Source: Flavobacterium caeni (lineage in GTDB: Bacteria; Bacteroidota; Bacteroidia; Flavobacteriales; Flavobacteriaceae). Taken from it: a stretch of DNA of 64,000 bases. The notes below the pieces were generated by a model. It searched no databases. It saw only the letters and a list, made by a program, of their open reading frames with translations, and was not told the origin of the DNA. Where the stretch lies: contig NZ_FMVF01000004.1 in assembly GCF_900101895.1 (NCBI RefSeq), positions 62,001-126,000 of the forward strand, in the 5' to 3' direction. This document shows positions 1 to 9,027 of this stretch, one piece after another; the first letter of the stretch is position 1, and each line of letters opens with the position of its first letter. The translations under genes were made by a program, and so were the position numbers.

Positions 1-486
1 AAAAGCAAGTGCCGAGGTAATCGCATCGCTACGGTGGTGCCAGGCATCGGCCTTGAGCGAAGAGCTGTTGGTCTCGTCACTTTTCTTGGATACGAAGCGG
101 TAAAACACTTCCTTGATGACCACAATCGCGGCCAATACATACAGCGTAAACGTCTCGGGCACTTTGTGTGGCGTGCGGATGTGTTCGATGCTTTCGTAGG
201 CGATCACCGTGGCCGAAACAACCAGGAATCCAACAACGGCAAAGGTCACAAGCGCCTCGGCCTTGCCATGCCCGTACGGATGGTTTTCATCGGCGGGGCG
301 CGACGAATACTTGAGTCCCAAGAGTACCAGGAAAGACGAAAAAACATCCCCCGCCGATTCGATCGCATCGGCAATGAGCGCATAAGAGTTGCCAAAATAG
401 CCCGCGACGAATTTGCACAAGGCCAGCAACACATTCCCGAGAATGCTCCAATAGGTCGTGCCGATGGCGGTTTGTTTGTTGCTCAT
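1..486 (-). CDS. Cation diffusion facilitator (CDF) metal exporter, N-terminal part (truncated by window edge)
   Basis: Inner-membrane proton-coupled exporter of divalent metals such as Zn2+, Fe2+ or Mn2+. The first 162 residues are present; the C-terminal part lies beyond position 1. Metal-site residues typical of CDF transporters are visible: E43 and D47 in the second helix (context DAIESAGD) and H150 with D154 in the HHRSD motif of the fifth helix. Hydrophobic segments lie near residues 14-34, 46-60, 80-97 and 112-128. The ATG at 486 is the first in-frame start and lies just downstream of a TACCTTTG promoter element. Metal specificity cannot be told because the cytoplasmic domain is missing. 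Family assignment is secure. Confidence 0.9.
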   Translation of the reverse strand, partial: MSNKQTAIGTTYWSILGNVLLALCKFVAGYFGNSYALIADAIESAGDVFSSFLVLLGLKYSSRPADENHPYGHGKAEALVTFAVVGFLVVSATVIAYESIEHIRTPHKVPETFTLYVLAAIVVIKEVFYRFVSKKSDETNSSSLKADAWHHRSDAITSALAF

Positions 487-490
487 AAAA

Positions 491-498
491 CAAAGGTA
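491..498 (-). promoter_or_regulatory. Candidate -7 promoter element for the CDF exporter
   Basis: Reads TACCTTTG on the minus strand, a full match to the Bacteroidota -7 consensus TAnnTTTG. It ends five bases before the ATG at 486, so the transcript would be leaderless or nearly so. Inferred from consensus only. Confidence 0.4.
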
Positions 499-499
499 T

Positions 500-1282
500 C
501 TATAATTCGGGGAATTCGAACCGGTAGTCGAGTTGCCGTTGCACTTTGGTTGCCGTTATCGTTTTTCCTGCCGATGGTTGGGCATGGCTGAATTGCGGCG
601 GCGGCAGATGGCGTTCCGCTGCCTTTTGCGTGTAGTACTGCTCGCGTGTCGGATGGTATGGCGCCACGGCGTTGAACGTTTCGCCCCAGGCATCGGTTTC
701 AAGGATTTTGCAGAGGATGCCGATGCAGTCCTGCAAATGGATCAGGTTGACCGGTGCCTCGGGATTTTCGAGATCGGATTGGCCCGCGAGGTGAAAAATT
801 GGATGGCGGTCCGGCCCGATGAGTCCGCCCAAACGCACGACGGTCGTATCAAAACCGGGCTGGTTGCGCAAATGGTTTTCGGCCCCCAACAGTTGTGCGC
901 TCTTTTCGGATAGGATCACGGGTTCGGTCGCTTCGTCGATCAGTCCGTCGGCTTGTCCGTACACCGAGGTCGCGCTGACGAGCAACACTTTTTTTACCGT
1001 CGATTGTTCGATGTAAGGCAGCAGGCTTTCGATTTTTTTCGAGAAATGGAACCGTGGCGGGATGTCGATAACCAACACATCGGCATCCAAAAAACGATCG
1101 ATTTCGCCTTCGACGCCGTCGGTGTCGAGCGTCACCAAAAAAGGACGGATGCCTTTGCGCTCGAGCAGCGGAATCTTGCCTGCAGAAGTCGTCGACCCAT
1201 TTACGTCGAACCCGCGTTGGAGCAATGCCTCGGCCAACGGAATGCCCAACCAGCCGCATCCGAGCAAGCTGATGGTTTTCAT
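500..1282 (-). CDS. SDR-type NAD(P)-binding epimerase-like protein (YeeZ-like)
   Basis: A 260-residue soluble protein with an N-terminal Rossmann fold: the dinucleotide-binding motif GCGWLG sits at residues 8-13, followed by LLVSATSVYG, which resembles the Ser/Thr and Tyr region of atypical short-chain dehydrogenases. Length and motifs fit the NAD-dependent epimerase/dehydratase relatives called YeeZ in E. coli, whose substrate is not established. Its ATG overlaps the stop of the upstream M28 peptidase gene by four bases, so the two are probably translationally coupled. The CDF gene follows 13 bases after its stop. Family confidence is good; substrate unknown. Confidence 0.75.
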   Translation of the reverse strand: MKTISLLGCGWLGIPLAEALLQRGFDVNGSTTSAGKIPLLERKGIRPFLVTLDTDGVEGEIDRFLDADVLVIDIPPRFHFSKKIESLLPYIEQSTVKKVLLVSATSVYGQADGLIDEATEPVILSEKSAQLLGAENHLRNQPGFDTTVVRLGGLIGPDRHPIFHLAGQSDLENPEAPVNLIHLQDCIGILCKILETDAWGETFNAVAPYHPTREQYYTQKAAERHLPPPQFSHAQPSAGKTITATKVQRQLDYRFEFPEL

Positions 1283-3687
1283 GGTGTCATGGCTTCGGGC
1301 ATGGCATCGGGATCGGGAATCGTGTCGCGCGTCGCGTTGGCCTGGTACGAGAAGTTTTTGGGAACCGGCACGGCAATGGCTACCTTGGGTGCGGGTTTTA
1401 TTTTTTTGATCAGCACCACGGCATCGTTCAAGACAAACGGTGTGGGGATCATCCAGTTTTTGCGTTTTTCCATCGCGAACTCGGGATTGGTCGTCAAATC
1501 GAACGACGATTCCATCAACTGCAAATCGAGCGCGGTGGCTTTGGGCGTCATGAATTCGAACACCAGCGGCGCGTTATCGACTACATAATAACTCAACAAT
1601 TTGTTGTCTTTTCGCCTGAACTGCGATCCTTTTTGTTCGAGGTCCTGCGCCCCGTTGGCCTTGAGGTTGTGCAACACCATGCGCTCGTTGGCAAAAATAT
1701 CGTAGCGGTTGACCTTGCGGTTGGGCGTGATCTTGATTTTGACCCATCGGTATTTCCCGACCACCGAATCCTTGAGGAATTCCACCGTAGGTTCGGGGAT
1801 GTCGCGTACCATCGCATTGTTCGCATAGGTGAATTTTGAACCGTATTTGCTGAACAGCGAAAGGTGGTTCAAATGACCGGCGCCCGTCGGATTGTCGCCC
1901 AGATAAATCTTGGTCCACTCGTCGAGATTTTGGTCGTAGGTGGCCCAATCGGCTTTTTCCTTGTCGGCATCGTATACATACAAAAGACTGTTCGGCTTGG
2001 CTTTGCCCGGGGCGTAATCGGCGTTGAGATGCGCATACACCAAACATCCGACGGCGCACAAAAAGGTGACGAACGTCCACAAAAGTTTGCGCGAAAAGGT
2101 GGCAAAAACAGGAAGCAGCAACGCAAAAAGCAATACGGTGAGCACGGCACTACCGGCCAAAATCTTGAGCCCGAGCCCAATCGGAAACATGACAATGAAA
2201 GGCGCCAGGATGAACAACGCGGGAACACCGAGCAGCAAGTTGATCCACGGGTTGATCTTTTGCGTGACCACATAGTAGCCGAGCATCAAAAGCCCGAACA
2301 AAACGGGAAGGATAAAAAATCCGGCACCGGGCAAGAACAACACGAGTGCGAGGTTGAGCAAAATCCAAAGCAGCAACGGCGCCACGGCCTGGTTTGAAAT
2401 CTGCGCCTCGGTCTTGGTCTTCGCATAGCAAAGGAAACACACCGAAACGCTCAGCAACACAAACGCACCAATGTAGGCATGCCCGTTGTACGTAAACCCT
2501 TGCAGGATGTCATCGTATTGCGGATAAATGCCGCGCAACAGTTTCCACCCAAAAAATGCCAACGCGCCCGCGAGCACCACGGCGCCCAGCAACGGCAAAA
2601 ATCCCTTGAAGATTTCGGGCAGGTGCAACGTGCGTTTGCCCAATCCGATGAAGACAAAAAAGACAAACAACACGGCGGCAATGACCAGCAAAGGAACGTT
2701 CCACGCAAACGGATAGTGGAAGAACCCGAGCGGCGTATTGAAATACACGCGGTCGCCTTGCGTATCGAGTTGCGACAAATCGGTGCTCGACAAATGTTTC
2801 AGCAGCGGCATCAGGTAGCTGCCCTGGTGCGCGATGGTTTCTGGACGCAGGTGTGCATAGTCGTCCTGGGCCGTATGGTAGTTGAAATGGTCGTCGATGA
2901 AGGCAAAGTTGAATCCGGGGATGTTGCCGTAGGAACGCAGTACGGTCAAATCGGTGTCGTTGGGCATCATTTTGTAGATGCTGTACATGAGCGAATTCGA
3001 CACCGGATGCGAAACGCCCGCCGCCGCAAAGGCTTCGACCATTTGTGCATTGCCGCGGTTGACCTCCATCAGCATATAGCCCGGACCGGCCGTGCCGCGC
3101 GCCTCGAAGTTGAGCGCAACGCCGATCTCCTTGGCCCAGGCGTGCTCGGTGACGAACAAAGCCGCGCCGTTGAGCCCGAGCTCCTCGGCATCGGTAAAAA
3201 CAATGATGATGTCGTTTTGGTGCGGTGTCTTGTTGTGCAAAAACGCGCGTACACCTTCAAGAATCGTGGCCACGCCCGAAGCGTCGTCGCTCGCGCCCAA
3301 CGAGGCCGAATGTGGCGCGCTGTCGTAATGCGAAAGCAGCAAAAGCGCCTTGCCGCGACCCGAGCCCTTGATGCGCGCGAGGATGTTTTTGCTGTGTACG
3401 AGATTACCCCAATCGGTAAGTGTCGTGCCTTGTTGCGTGGTGGTTTCGAGCCCCAATTGCTGCAGCTCTTTTTCGAGATAGGCCGCTACATTTTTGTGGT
3501 TTTCAGACCCGACATAGTGCGGGGCTTTGGCCATTTCCTTGATGTGGCGCATGGCGCGTGCGGCAGAAAATTCCGAGAGCGGGCCTTCGGTCGATGCGTT
3601 CCAGCGCGGCATCAACGTTACATAGAGTACACCCAACAGGATCAGGATTATGACCGCCGAAAAAAAGGAGTAGTCGTTTTTTTTCAT
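1279..3687 (-). CDS. M28 family zinc aminopeptidase with multi-pass membrane region
   Basis: An 802-residue membrane-anchored metallopeptidase. After one N-terminal transmembrane helix (about residues 9-27) comes an M28 catalytic domain (about 95-300). All five expected metal or catalytic positions are visible: H120 in SHYDS, D134 in SDDASG, E168/E169 in DAEE, E195 in FEARG and H271 in YHTAQD. Several hydrophobic segments follow (about 335-560), then a C-terminal domain probably outside the cytoplasm. This layout matches bacterial relatives of eukaryotic Fxna/ERMP1 peptidases. It likely cleaves N-terminal residues from peptides in the periplasm; substrate unknown. It forms an operon with the overlapping SDR-like gene. 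Confidence 0.85.
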   Translation of the reverse strand: MKKNDYSFFSAVIILILLGVLYVTLMPRWNASTEGPLSEFSAARAMRHIKEMAKAPHYVGSENHKNVAAYLEKELQQLGLETTTQQGTTLTDWGNLVHSKNILARIKGSGRGKALLLLSHYDSAPHSASLGASDDASGVATILEGVRAFLHNKTPHQNDIIIVFTDAEELGLNGAALFVTEHAWAKEIGVALNFEARGTAGPGYMLMEVNRGNAQMVEAFAAAGVSHPVSNSLMYSIYKMMPNDTDLTVLRSYGNIPGFNFAFIDDHFNYHTAQDDYAHLRPETIAHQGSYLMPLLKHLSSTDLSQLDTQGDRVYFNTPLGFFHYPFAWNVPLLVIAAVLFVFFVFIGLGKRTLHLPEIFKGFLPLLGAVVLAGALAFFGWKLLRGIYPQYDDILQGFTYNGHAYIGAFVLLSVSVCFLCYAKTKTEAQISNQAVAPLLLWILLNLALVLFLPGAGFFILPVLFGLLMLGYYVVTQKINPWINLLLGVPALFILAPFIVMFPIGLGLKILAGSAVLTVLLFALLLPVFATFSRKLLWTFVTFLCAVGCLVYAHLNADYAPGKAKPNSLLYVYDADKEKADWATYDQNLDEWTKIYLGDNPTGAGHLNHLSLFSKYGSKFTYANNAMVRDIPEPTVEFLKDSVVGKYRWVKIKITPNRKVNRYDIFANERMVLHNLKANGAQDLEQKGSQFRRKDNKLLSYYVVDNAPLVFEFMTPKATALDLQLMESSFDLTTNPEFAMEKRKNWMIPTPFVLNDAVVLIKKIKPAPKVAIAVPVPKNFSYQANATRDTIPDPDAMPEAMTP

Positions 3688-3908
3688 GTAGGTTATGCAG
3701 CTTTTTCGGGGCCAGACTCGAACCTAAAAACCCAAACCTCGCTGCAAGGTTGTTTGTTGATGGCAAGTGACTAAGGTCTACCAAATATAGCAATTAAATT
3801 CAATTCGACAATTTTAACAAATACGGCAGATTTTCTGTAATGAACGCAATTTAAATTGTGTTTGCTTTGTAATACAGTTAGTATCAACCAATAAAAATTT
3901 TAAACGCC

Positions 3909-4241
3909 ATGACTGCACTAAGAAACAAAGTCCAATTGATTGGGCACGTGGGGCAAGACCCCGAAATCAAGAATTTTGAAACCGGCCGAAAACTCGCCAA
4001 CGTCACCATCGCCACCAACGAAGTCTACAAAAATGACAACGGCGAAAAGATCGAGGAAACCCAATGGCACAAACTGGTCGCTTGGGGCAAAACCGCCGAA
4101 ATTCTCGAGAAATATGTCACCAAAGGAAAAGAAATTGCCGTCGAAGGCAAATTGGTGCACCGCAGCTACGACGACAAAAACGGCGACAAGCGCTATGTGA
4201 CCGAAGTGGTTGTCAACGAACTGCTACTACTGGGTAAATGA
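3909..4241 (+). CDS. ssb: Single-stranded DNA-binding protein, short form
   Basis: A 110-residue OB-fold protein that coats single-stranded DNA during replication, repair and recombination. The opening (LRNKVQLIGHVGQDPE), the central TQWHKLVAWGKTAEILEKYV stretch and the KRYVTEVVV strand are characteristic of SSB. It ends in ELLLLGK, with no disordered linker and no acidic DDIPF-like tip, which in standard SSB recruits partner proteins. This may be a secondary paralogue rather than the replicative SSB, which would then be encoded elsewhere. Monocistronic, with an AT-rich leader of roughly 70 bases. Confidence 0.93.
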   Translation: MTALRNKVQLIGHVGQDPEIKNFETGRKLANVTIATNEVYKNDNGEKIEETQWHKLVAWGKTAEILEKYVTKGKEIAVEGKLVHRSYDDKNGDKRYVTEVVVNELLLLGK

Positions 4242-4376
4242 CGCTTTTTTCGTACTGAAAATCAGTGTTTTCGGGTAAAGTTGTCAACACGAAAACGTTT
4301 TCGCGACTTGTCGGTCATCGGGATCATGACGCACTGTAAGTAATTTGTTTACATTTAGCCGATTAACTTGTAGACA

Positions 4377-4835
4377 ATGCCACTATTTTCGCGTCTTTTA
4401 TCGGTGTTTTTGCTGGTCTTGTGTCTTGCACCTTCCAACGGCATGGCGCAGGTCGGGATCAATACGGCTACACCTTTGAGTACGCTCGATTTGAATGGCA
4501 ACCTGTCGCTCAAGGCCATCGGGATCACGACGGCTTTTGTGGGCGGGCCTGCGGGAAATGCCACGCCCATCAACGACGGGGTGTACCTTTCGCTCACGCC
4601 CACGCCCGGCAATGTAGAGTTCATCGTACCCAATGCTTCGACGGTTCCGGGAAGGATTTACATTTTGAGGAACATCTCGAACACCGTGACGGCGCAACTT
4701 TACAGTTTTGGCGGGTTGTTTTTTGCCAAAGACTCGAACACGGCCACTGCCGCGCCGCTCAACATGCCCGGCAACGCCACCATGAAAACGCTCATCCTTA
4801 TCAGCGATGGCGCAAACTGGACCTATATTTTCTAG
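4377..4835 (+). CDS. Small secreted protein with tail-fibre-like N-terminal motif
   Basis: A 152-residue protein of unknown function. A signal peptide is evident (about residues 1-25, hydrophobic core SVFLLVLCLA, likely cut after GMAQ). The mature protein opens with VGINTATPLSTLDLNG, a motif seen at the start of many flavobacterial secreted and tail-fibre-like proteins. The remainder is rich in Gly, Thr, Asn and Pro and looks like beta structure. Its TAG stop overlaps the TAG of the convergent acetyltransferase gene by two bases inside a CTAG. No catalytic motif was seen. Confidence 0.7.
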   Translation: MPLFSRLLSVFLLVLCLAPSNGMAQVGINTATPLSTLDLNGNLSLKAIGITTAFVGGPAGNATPINDGVYLSLTPTPGNVEFIVPNASTVPGRIYILRNISNTVTAQLYSFGGLFFAKDSNTATAAPLNMPGNATMKTLILISDGANWTYIF

Positions 4836-5461
4836 CGGTTCATCTCGGCCTGGAAACGGTCGATGAGTTGGCCCACGTGCAGCCCGTCCATCAAGGCGTG
4901 GTGCACGTGTACCGACATGGGCATGGTGCGTTTGCCATCGGGGTGTACGGTCATTTTGCCGAACGAGATTTTCGGGCAACTGTCGGGAAAGGAAAAGCTT
5001 CTAGCGTGTGACAGCGATGTAAAATTTACCCAAGGCACGGCCGAGAAATGGATCAGGTTGGCCATGTCAAACGTACGTGTGAACAGTCCCGGCGTATTTT
5101 TGACACGGTCGATTTCGGTCAAACAACGCTTGCTAAAAACCGCAATATCTTGGTGGTACTTCATGTACGAAAACCCGAACGATCCGTCTTCGCGCATGAT
5201 TGTCGCCGATACGTCTACGCGGTCGTAAACGGCCACTTGCTGGTCTTCGATCCGGTACCGGCAAGCCTCGATCGCGTTGACGGCGGTAAGCGTTTGGTGT
5301 AAATACCAAATAAAGAACGGGACGTTGTGCGCCTTTGCATTTTCATAAGCGCGCGTACAATCGACCTCGACTACTGCACCCCAAAAAGGTTCGTCGAATT
5401 GGCGGAAAAAATGGAAGTGTTCGGTCCGCGGCCAGGTGTCTAAATCGAGGTAGGTTTTCAT
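4832..5461 (-). CDS. Chloramphenicol acetyltransferase-like (CAT) family protein
   Basis: A 209-residue protein of the type A/B CAT fold, close to the usual 210-220 residues. The C-terminal HHALMDGLHVG corresponds to the catalytic-histidine motif HHxxxDGxH; the N-terminal DTWPRTEHFHFF and central GSFGFSYMKY segments also match the family. CAT-fold enzymes acetylate chloramphenicol or other hydroxyl or amine substrates using acetyl-CoA. Many Bacteroidota carry chromosomal members with no proven drug-resistance role, so resistance should not be assumed. The stop is convergent with the upstream plus-strand gene; the start overlaps the end of the HAD gene by four bases, suggesting one operon. Confidence 0.82.
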   Translation of the reverse strand: MKTYLDLDTWPRTEHFHFFRQFDEPFWGAVVEVDCTRAYENAKAHNVPFFIWYLHQTLTAVNAIEACRYRIEDQQVAVYDRVDVSATIMREDGSFGFSYMKYHQDIAVFSKRCLTEIDRVKNTPGLFTRTFDMANLIHFSAVPWVNFTSLSHARSFSFPDSCPKISFGKMTVHPDGKRTMPMSVHVHHALMDGLHVGQLIDRFQAEMNR

Positions 5462-6144
5462 TCGAACAGCGCCAAAACGTCGGTGATTTTTTCGAAGTCG
5501 CGAAAGTTCGCATGTTCGACCTTGTGGTCTATTTTTTCATGCGCCCAGGTCGTGTGGAACGGGATGTGGTAGGCGTGTCCGCCGATGCCCAGAACAGGCA
5601 ACACATCCGATTTAAGCGAATTGCCGATCATCAAAAACTCCGACGGGTGAATGTCGAGGCGTTTGACCAAATCGGTGTAATCCTTCTCCTGTTTGTCGCT
5701 CATGACCTCGATGTGGTGAAAGTATTTCCCGAGCCCCGAGTTGTGCAATTTGCGGCGCTGGTCGAGCAAATCGCCCTTGGTGGCCACGACGAGCTTGTAG
5801 TTTTTTTGCAACGTTTCGAGCGTTTGTTCCACACCGTCGAGCAACTCGATCGGGTGCTCGAGCAGTTCTTTGCCATATTGGATGATTTTCGCGATTACTT
5901 CGTTGCTGATCGTGTGGTTCGAAATCTGCAAAGCCGCTTCGATCATCGACAGGATGTAGCCCTTGATGCCGTAGCCGTACAATTTCAAGTTGCCGATTTC
6001 AGTCTTGAACAACTCTTGCGACAGCGTGTGTTTGGACAAATACGGTGCGAGCAAATCGCAAAACTTCTCCTCCGTTTCCTGGAAGTACGGTTCGTTGACC
6101 CAGAGCGTGTCGTCGGCGTCAAAAGCGATTACTTTGATTTGCAT
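5458..6144 (-). CDS. HAD-superfamily hydrolase
   Basis: A 228-residue cytoplasmic phosphohydrolase of the haloacid dehalogenase superfamily. Motif I, DADDT, supplies the aspartate nucleophile (D9) and acid/base (D11); motif II is VVATKGD; the loop GNSLKSDVLP carries the Mg2+-binding aspartate. The helical cap between about residues 18 and 95 fits subfamily IA. The substrate cannot be deduced. The gene is followed with a four-base overlap by the CAT-like gene and preceded one base downstream of a lipoprotein stop, so metG, the lipoprotein, the HAD and CAT genes may share a transcript. Confidence 0.85.
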   Translation of the reverse strand: MQIKVIAFDADDTLWVNEPYFQETEEKFCDLLAPYLSKHTLSQELFKTEIGNLKLYGYGIKGYILSMIEAALQISNHTISNEVIAKIIQYGKELLEHPIELLDGVEQTLETLQKNYKLVVATKGDLLDQRRKLHNSGLGKYFHHIEVMSDKQEKDYTDLVKRLDIHPSEFLMIGNSLKSDVLPVLGIGGHAYHIPFHTTWAHEKIDHKVEHANFRDFEKITDVLALFE

Positions 6145-6145
6145 G

Positions 6146-6736
6146 TTAATACTCGTAAATTAATTCGGTAAGTGTACCGGTGAAATTGCCGCTGACGGTA
6201 TTGCCGTCATTCGAGAACGAGAACGCCAAAGTGTACACGCCATCAGTGTGGGCAAGGGTCAGCTGCCCGGCATCCATGTCGTCCGAATCGAGCCCGTCGC
6301 CCGAAACCACTTGACCGTTTTGCAACACCAGGTTGGTGCTGATGTTGGTGTGGTCGATGAATGCGTTGCCCATATCGAATCCCGTTTTCGGAATGTACAG
6401 GTTATAAGTCGCGTTTTGTACGCTGCCGGCGGCATCTTCGTGCGTATACAAATTGAAATCGATGAGCTGGTGCGTATTGTCCGAAAAAACAAGATCGTTG
6501 TTGAAAAGCGTCACATCGCCATCGCTCAAAATAACGTAAAATCGCCTTTGGTCGTAGTTCGGGTCGGTGCCTGTATACGGTTTGATGACGTAGCCTTTGT
6601 TGATATTTTTCGTCACGCCATTCACGGTCAACGCCCCATTTACCGTAGGGTAGACGACGGTGTTGTTGTGGTCGCCATCGCCGCATGAAACGGTCAATAA
6701 CAACACCAAGGCGAAAAGGGCATGTATTTTTTTCAT
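6146..6736 (-). CDS. Putative lipoprotein of unknown function
   Basis: A 196-residue protein starting at the ATG at 6736, chosen because it opens directly into a lipoprotein signal (MKKIHALF..., lipobox LTVSC, lipidated Cys18). An upstream in-frame extension into metG has no such logic. After the cysteine comes an acidic Gly/Asp/His/Asn stretch, then a beta-rich domain with repeated Asn/Asp/Thr. No known enzymatic motif. It begins one base after the metG stop codon, so it is very likely co-transcribed with metG. Confidence 0.7.
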   Translation of the reverse strand: MKKIHALFALVLLLTVSCGDGDHNNTVVYPTVNGALTVNGVTKNINKGYVIKPYTGTDPNYDQRRFYVILSDGDVTLFNNDLVFSDNTHQLIDFNLYTHEDAAGSVQNATYNLYIPKTGFDMGNAFIDHTNISTNLVLQNGQVVSGDGLDSDDMDAGQLTLAHTDGVYTLAFSFSNDGNTVSGNFTGTLTELIYEY

Positions 6737-6737
6737 A

Positions 6738-8813
6738 TTAATTGATCGTTTCGCCGTTCGAAACCTCGGCATCCGGATTCACGAAAACCAATTTTCCTTC
6801 GGCATTGTTGGTCATCAGGATCATGCCTTGGCTTTCGGTACCGCGCAAATTCCTCGGTGCAAGGTTCACCAAAACCGTGACCTTTTTGCCGACGACTTCT
6901 TCTGGAGAAAAACTTTCGGCGATGCCCGAAACAATTGTGCGCACGTCGATTCCCGTGTCGACTTTCAAAATCAACAGCTTGTTCGCTTTCGGCATTTTCT
7001 CGGCTTCGAGAATGGTGCCGACGCGCAAGTCCATCTTGGCGAAATCGTCGTATTGGATCAAATCTTTTTGCGGTTCCACAGCTTTGTTTTCGTTTTTATT
7101 CGCGGTTTTGGTCGCTTCGAGTTTGTCGATTTGTTTTTGAATCTGGTCGTCTTCGATCTTGGCGAACAACAATTCGGCTTGGCCAATTTGCGTGCCCGGC
7201 GACAAAATCGTCTGCGCCTTGCCGACTTCTTCCCAGTCGATCACATCGGCCGGGCTCGGGTGCACGCCCAACATGCGCTTGAGTTTTTCGGACGTGAACG
7301 GCAAAAACGGCTCGCTCAAAATGCTCAATGCGGTAGCAATCTGCAACGCGACCCACATCTGCGTTTGAACGCGTTCGGGGTTTTCCTTGATGAGTTTCCA
7401 CGGCTCTTCGTCGGCCAGGTATTTGTTGCCCAAACGCGCCAGGTTCATGAGTTCGTTCAACGCTTCGCGAAAACGGTAACGTTCGATCGAGCTTGCGATG
7501 ACGGCAGGATACGCGCGCATTTCCGCAAGTGTCTTGGTGTCGATGTCGCGCAATTCGTTCGGTGTTGGAACGATGCCTTCGTAATATTTGTTGGTCAACA
7601 CTACGACGCGGTTGATGAAATTGCCAAAAACCGCCACGAGTTCGTTGTTGTTCCTGGCCTGGAAATCCTTCCACGTAAAGTCGTTGTCCTTGGTTTCGGG
7701 CGCATTCGACGTGAGCGCATAACGCAAAACATCCTGCTGGTTCGGAAATTCCTCGAGGTATTCATGCAACCAAACCGCCCAGTTTTTGGACGTCGAGAGT
7801 TTGTTGCCTTCGAGGTTCAGGAATTCATTTGCGGGCACGTTGTCAGGCAAAATGTACGACCCTTCGGCCTTGAGCATCGCCGGGAAAATCACGCAATGGA
7901 ACACAATGTTGTCCTTGCCGATGAAGTGCACCAATTTGGTATCTTCCGATTTCCAATATGGCTCCCAATCCTTGCCTTCGCGCGCGGCCCATTCCTTGGT
8001 GGATGAAATGTAACCGATCGGCGCATCGAACCAAACGTACAGTTTTTTACCTTCAGCACCTTCAACGGGAACATCGATGCCCCAATCCAAATCGCGCGTA
8101 ACGGCACGGGGTTTTAATCCGCCGGCTTCGTCGAGCCACGATTTGACTTGCCCGTACACGTTGGGTTTCCAGTCTTTTTGGTGTCCGACGAGAATCCATT
8201 CGCGCAAAAACGCATCGTATTGGTCAAGCGGTAAAAACCAGTGCTTGGTCGATTTGGTCACGGGCGTTTCGCCAGTAATCGTCGATTTCGGGTTGATGAG
8301 GTCGGTGGCGTTGAGCGTCGAACCGCAGTTTTCGCATTGGTCGCCGTAGGCTTCTGGGTTGCCGCATTTCGGGCAGGTTCCGGTGACGAATCGATCGGCC
8401 AGGAATTGTCCGGCTTTTTCGTCGTACAACTGCTCGGTGACTTCCTCGATGAACTTGCCTTCGTCGTACAATTTGCGGAAAAACGCCGACGCCGTATCGT
8501 GGTGGATCTGCGAAGACGTTCTTGAATAATTGTCGAACGAAACGCCAAAATCGACAAACGATTGGCGGATGATCGCATCGTATTTGTCAATGACCTGCTG
8601 CGGCGTGATGCCTTCTTTTTTGGCTTTCATCGAAATGGCCACGCCGTGTTCGTCGCTGCCGCAAATGAACGCAACGTCCTTGCCTTGCAGCCTCAAATAA
8701 CGCGCGTAAATGTCCGACGGCACGTAAACGCCCGCCAAATGCCCGATGTGGATCGGCCCATTGGTATAAGGCAACGCCGCGGTAATGGTATATCTTTTTG
8801 GATTTTGTGACAT
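6738..8813 (-). CDS. metG: Methionyl-tRNA synthetase with C-terminal tRNA-binding domain
   Basis: A 691-residue class I aminoacyl-tRNA synthetase charging tRNA-Met. The HIGH signature is at residues 22-25, KLSTS (KMSKS equivalent) at 338-342, and a zinc-finger set C147, C150, C160, C163 lies in the connective region. The C-terminal 105 residues (from about [14 protein letters not shown]) form the EMAP/Trbp111-like tRNA-binding and dimerisation domain typical of the long MetRS form. The ATG at 8813 is preferred over a TTG two codons upstream. A TACTTTTG promoter element lies 18 bases upstream. It heads the run of minus-strand genes down to the CAT-like gene. Confidence 0.97.
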   Translation of the reverse strand: MSQNPKRYTITAALPYTNGPIHIGHLAGVYVPSDIYARYLRLQGKDVAFICGSDEHGVAISMKAKKEGITPQQVIDKYDAIIRQSFVDFGVSFDNYSRTSSQIHHDTASAFFRKLYDEGKFIEEVTEQLYDEKAGQFLADRFVTGTCPKCGNPEAYGDQCENCGSTLNATDLINPKSTITGETPVTKSTKHWFLPLDQYDAFLREWILVGHQKDWKPNVYGQVKSWLDEAGGLKPRAVTRDLDWGIDVPVEGAEGKKLYVWFDAPIGYISSTKEWAAREGKDWEPYWKSEDTKLVHFIGKDNIVFHCVIFPAMLKAEGSYILPDNVPANEFLNLEGNKLSTSKNWAVWLHEYLEEFPNQQDVLRYALTSNAPETKDNDFTWKDFQARNNNELVAVFGNFINRVVVLTNKYYEGIVPTPNELRDIDTKTLAEMRAYPAVIASSIERYRFREALNELMNLARLGNKYLADEEPWKLIKENPERVQTQMWVALQIATALSILSEPFLPFTSEKLKRMLGVHPSPADVIDWEEVGKAQTILSPGTQIGQAELLFAKIEDDQIQKQIDKLEATKTANKNENKAVEPQKDLIQYDDFAKMDLRVGTILEAEKMPKANKLLILKVDTGIDVRTIVSGIAESFSPEEVVGKKVTVLVNLAPRNLRGTESQGMILMTNNAEGKLVFVNPDAEVSNGETIN

Positions 8814-8830
8814 GTGCAATAAATTGACTG

Positions 8831-8838
8831 CAAAAGTA
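8831..8838 (-). promoter_or_regulatory. Candidate -7 promoter element for metG
   Basis: Minus-strand TACTTTTG matches TAnnTTTG exactly and lies 18 bases upstream of the metG ATG, giving a short leader. Confidence 0.5.
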
Positions 8839-8870
8839 TGATTTTTTGGGTTATGTTTTGTCAGGAGCTT

Positions 8871-8938
8871 AATCCCGCTGTCCGCTATATCTTTTCCCTG
8901 CTAAAGAAGCAGGAAAAAGGATGCCGCTGCCATCGGGG
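8871..8938 (-). repeat. Dispersed hairpin repeat, copy A
   Basis: On the minus strand this reads a conserved left flank (GCAGCGGCATCCTTTT), a stem-loop whose arms contain CCTGC and GCAGG, and a conserved right flank (AAAAGATATAGCGGACAG). The flanks match copies near 21.8 and 63.5 kb while the stem sequence differs. It occupies the gap between the divergent metG and LD-carboxypeptidase genes. Confidence 0.65.
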
Positions 8939-8967
8939 CTAGGGGTTCGCCGGTTATGTCATGTCTT

Positions 8968-8999
8968 CATTAATTATTAATGATTCAACATTAAATGTT
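8968..8999. promoter_or_regulatory. Two adjacent palindromes upstream of the LD-carboxypeptidase gene
   Basis: Two perfect odd-length palindromes, CATTAATTATTAATG (8968-8982) and AACATTAAATGTT (8987-8999), stand directly before the -7 element TATATTTG. Their placement across the expected -33 to -7 region suggests operator sites. The cognate regulator is not identifiable. Confidence 0.4.
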
Positions 9000-9001
9000 T
9001 T

Positions 9002-9009
9002 TATATTTG
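9002..9009 (+). promoter_or_regulatory. Candidate -7 promoter element for the LD-carboxypeptidase gene
   Basis: TATATTTG matches the Bacteroidota TAnnTTTG consensus and lies 19 bases before the ATG at 9028. Confidence 0.5.
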
Positions 9010-9027
9010 TCGTAATCGAAATCCACC

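Noticed and set aside
3700..3790. tRNA-like fragment near 3.7 kb (minus strand contains GGTTCGAGTC)
   Set aside because: The T-loop-like motif is present but the 5-bp T stem does not pair, and no acceptor or anticodon stem can be drawn. At most a degenerate tRNA remnant.
4832..5461. Calling the CAT-like gene a chloramphenicol-resistance determinant
   Set aside because: The fold and catalytic motif are present, but chromosomal CAT-like proteins of Bacteroidota often have other or unknown substrates; there is no mobile-element context.
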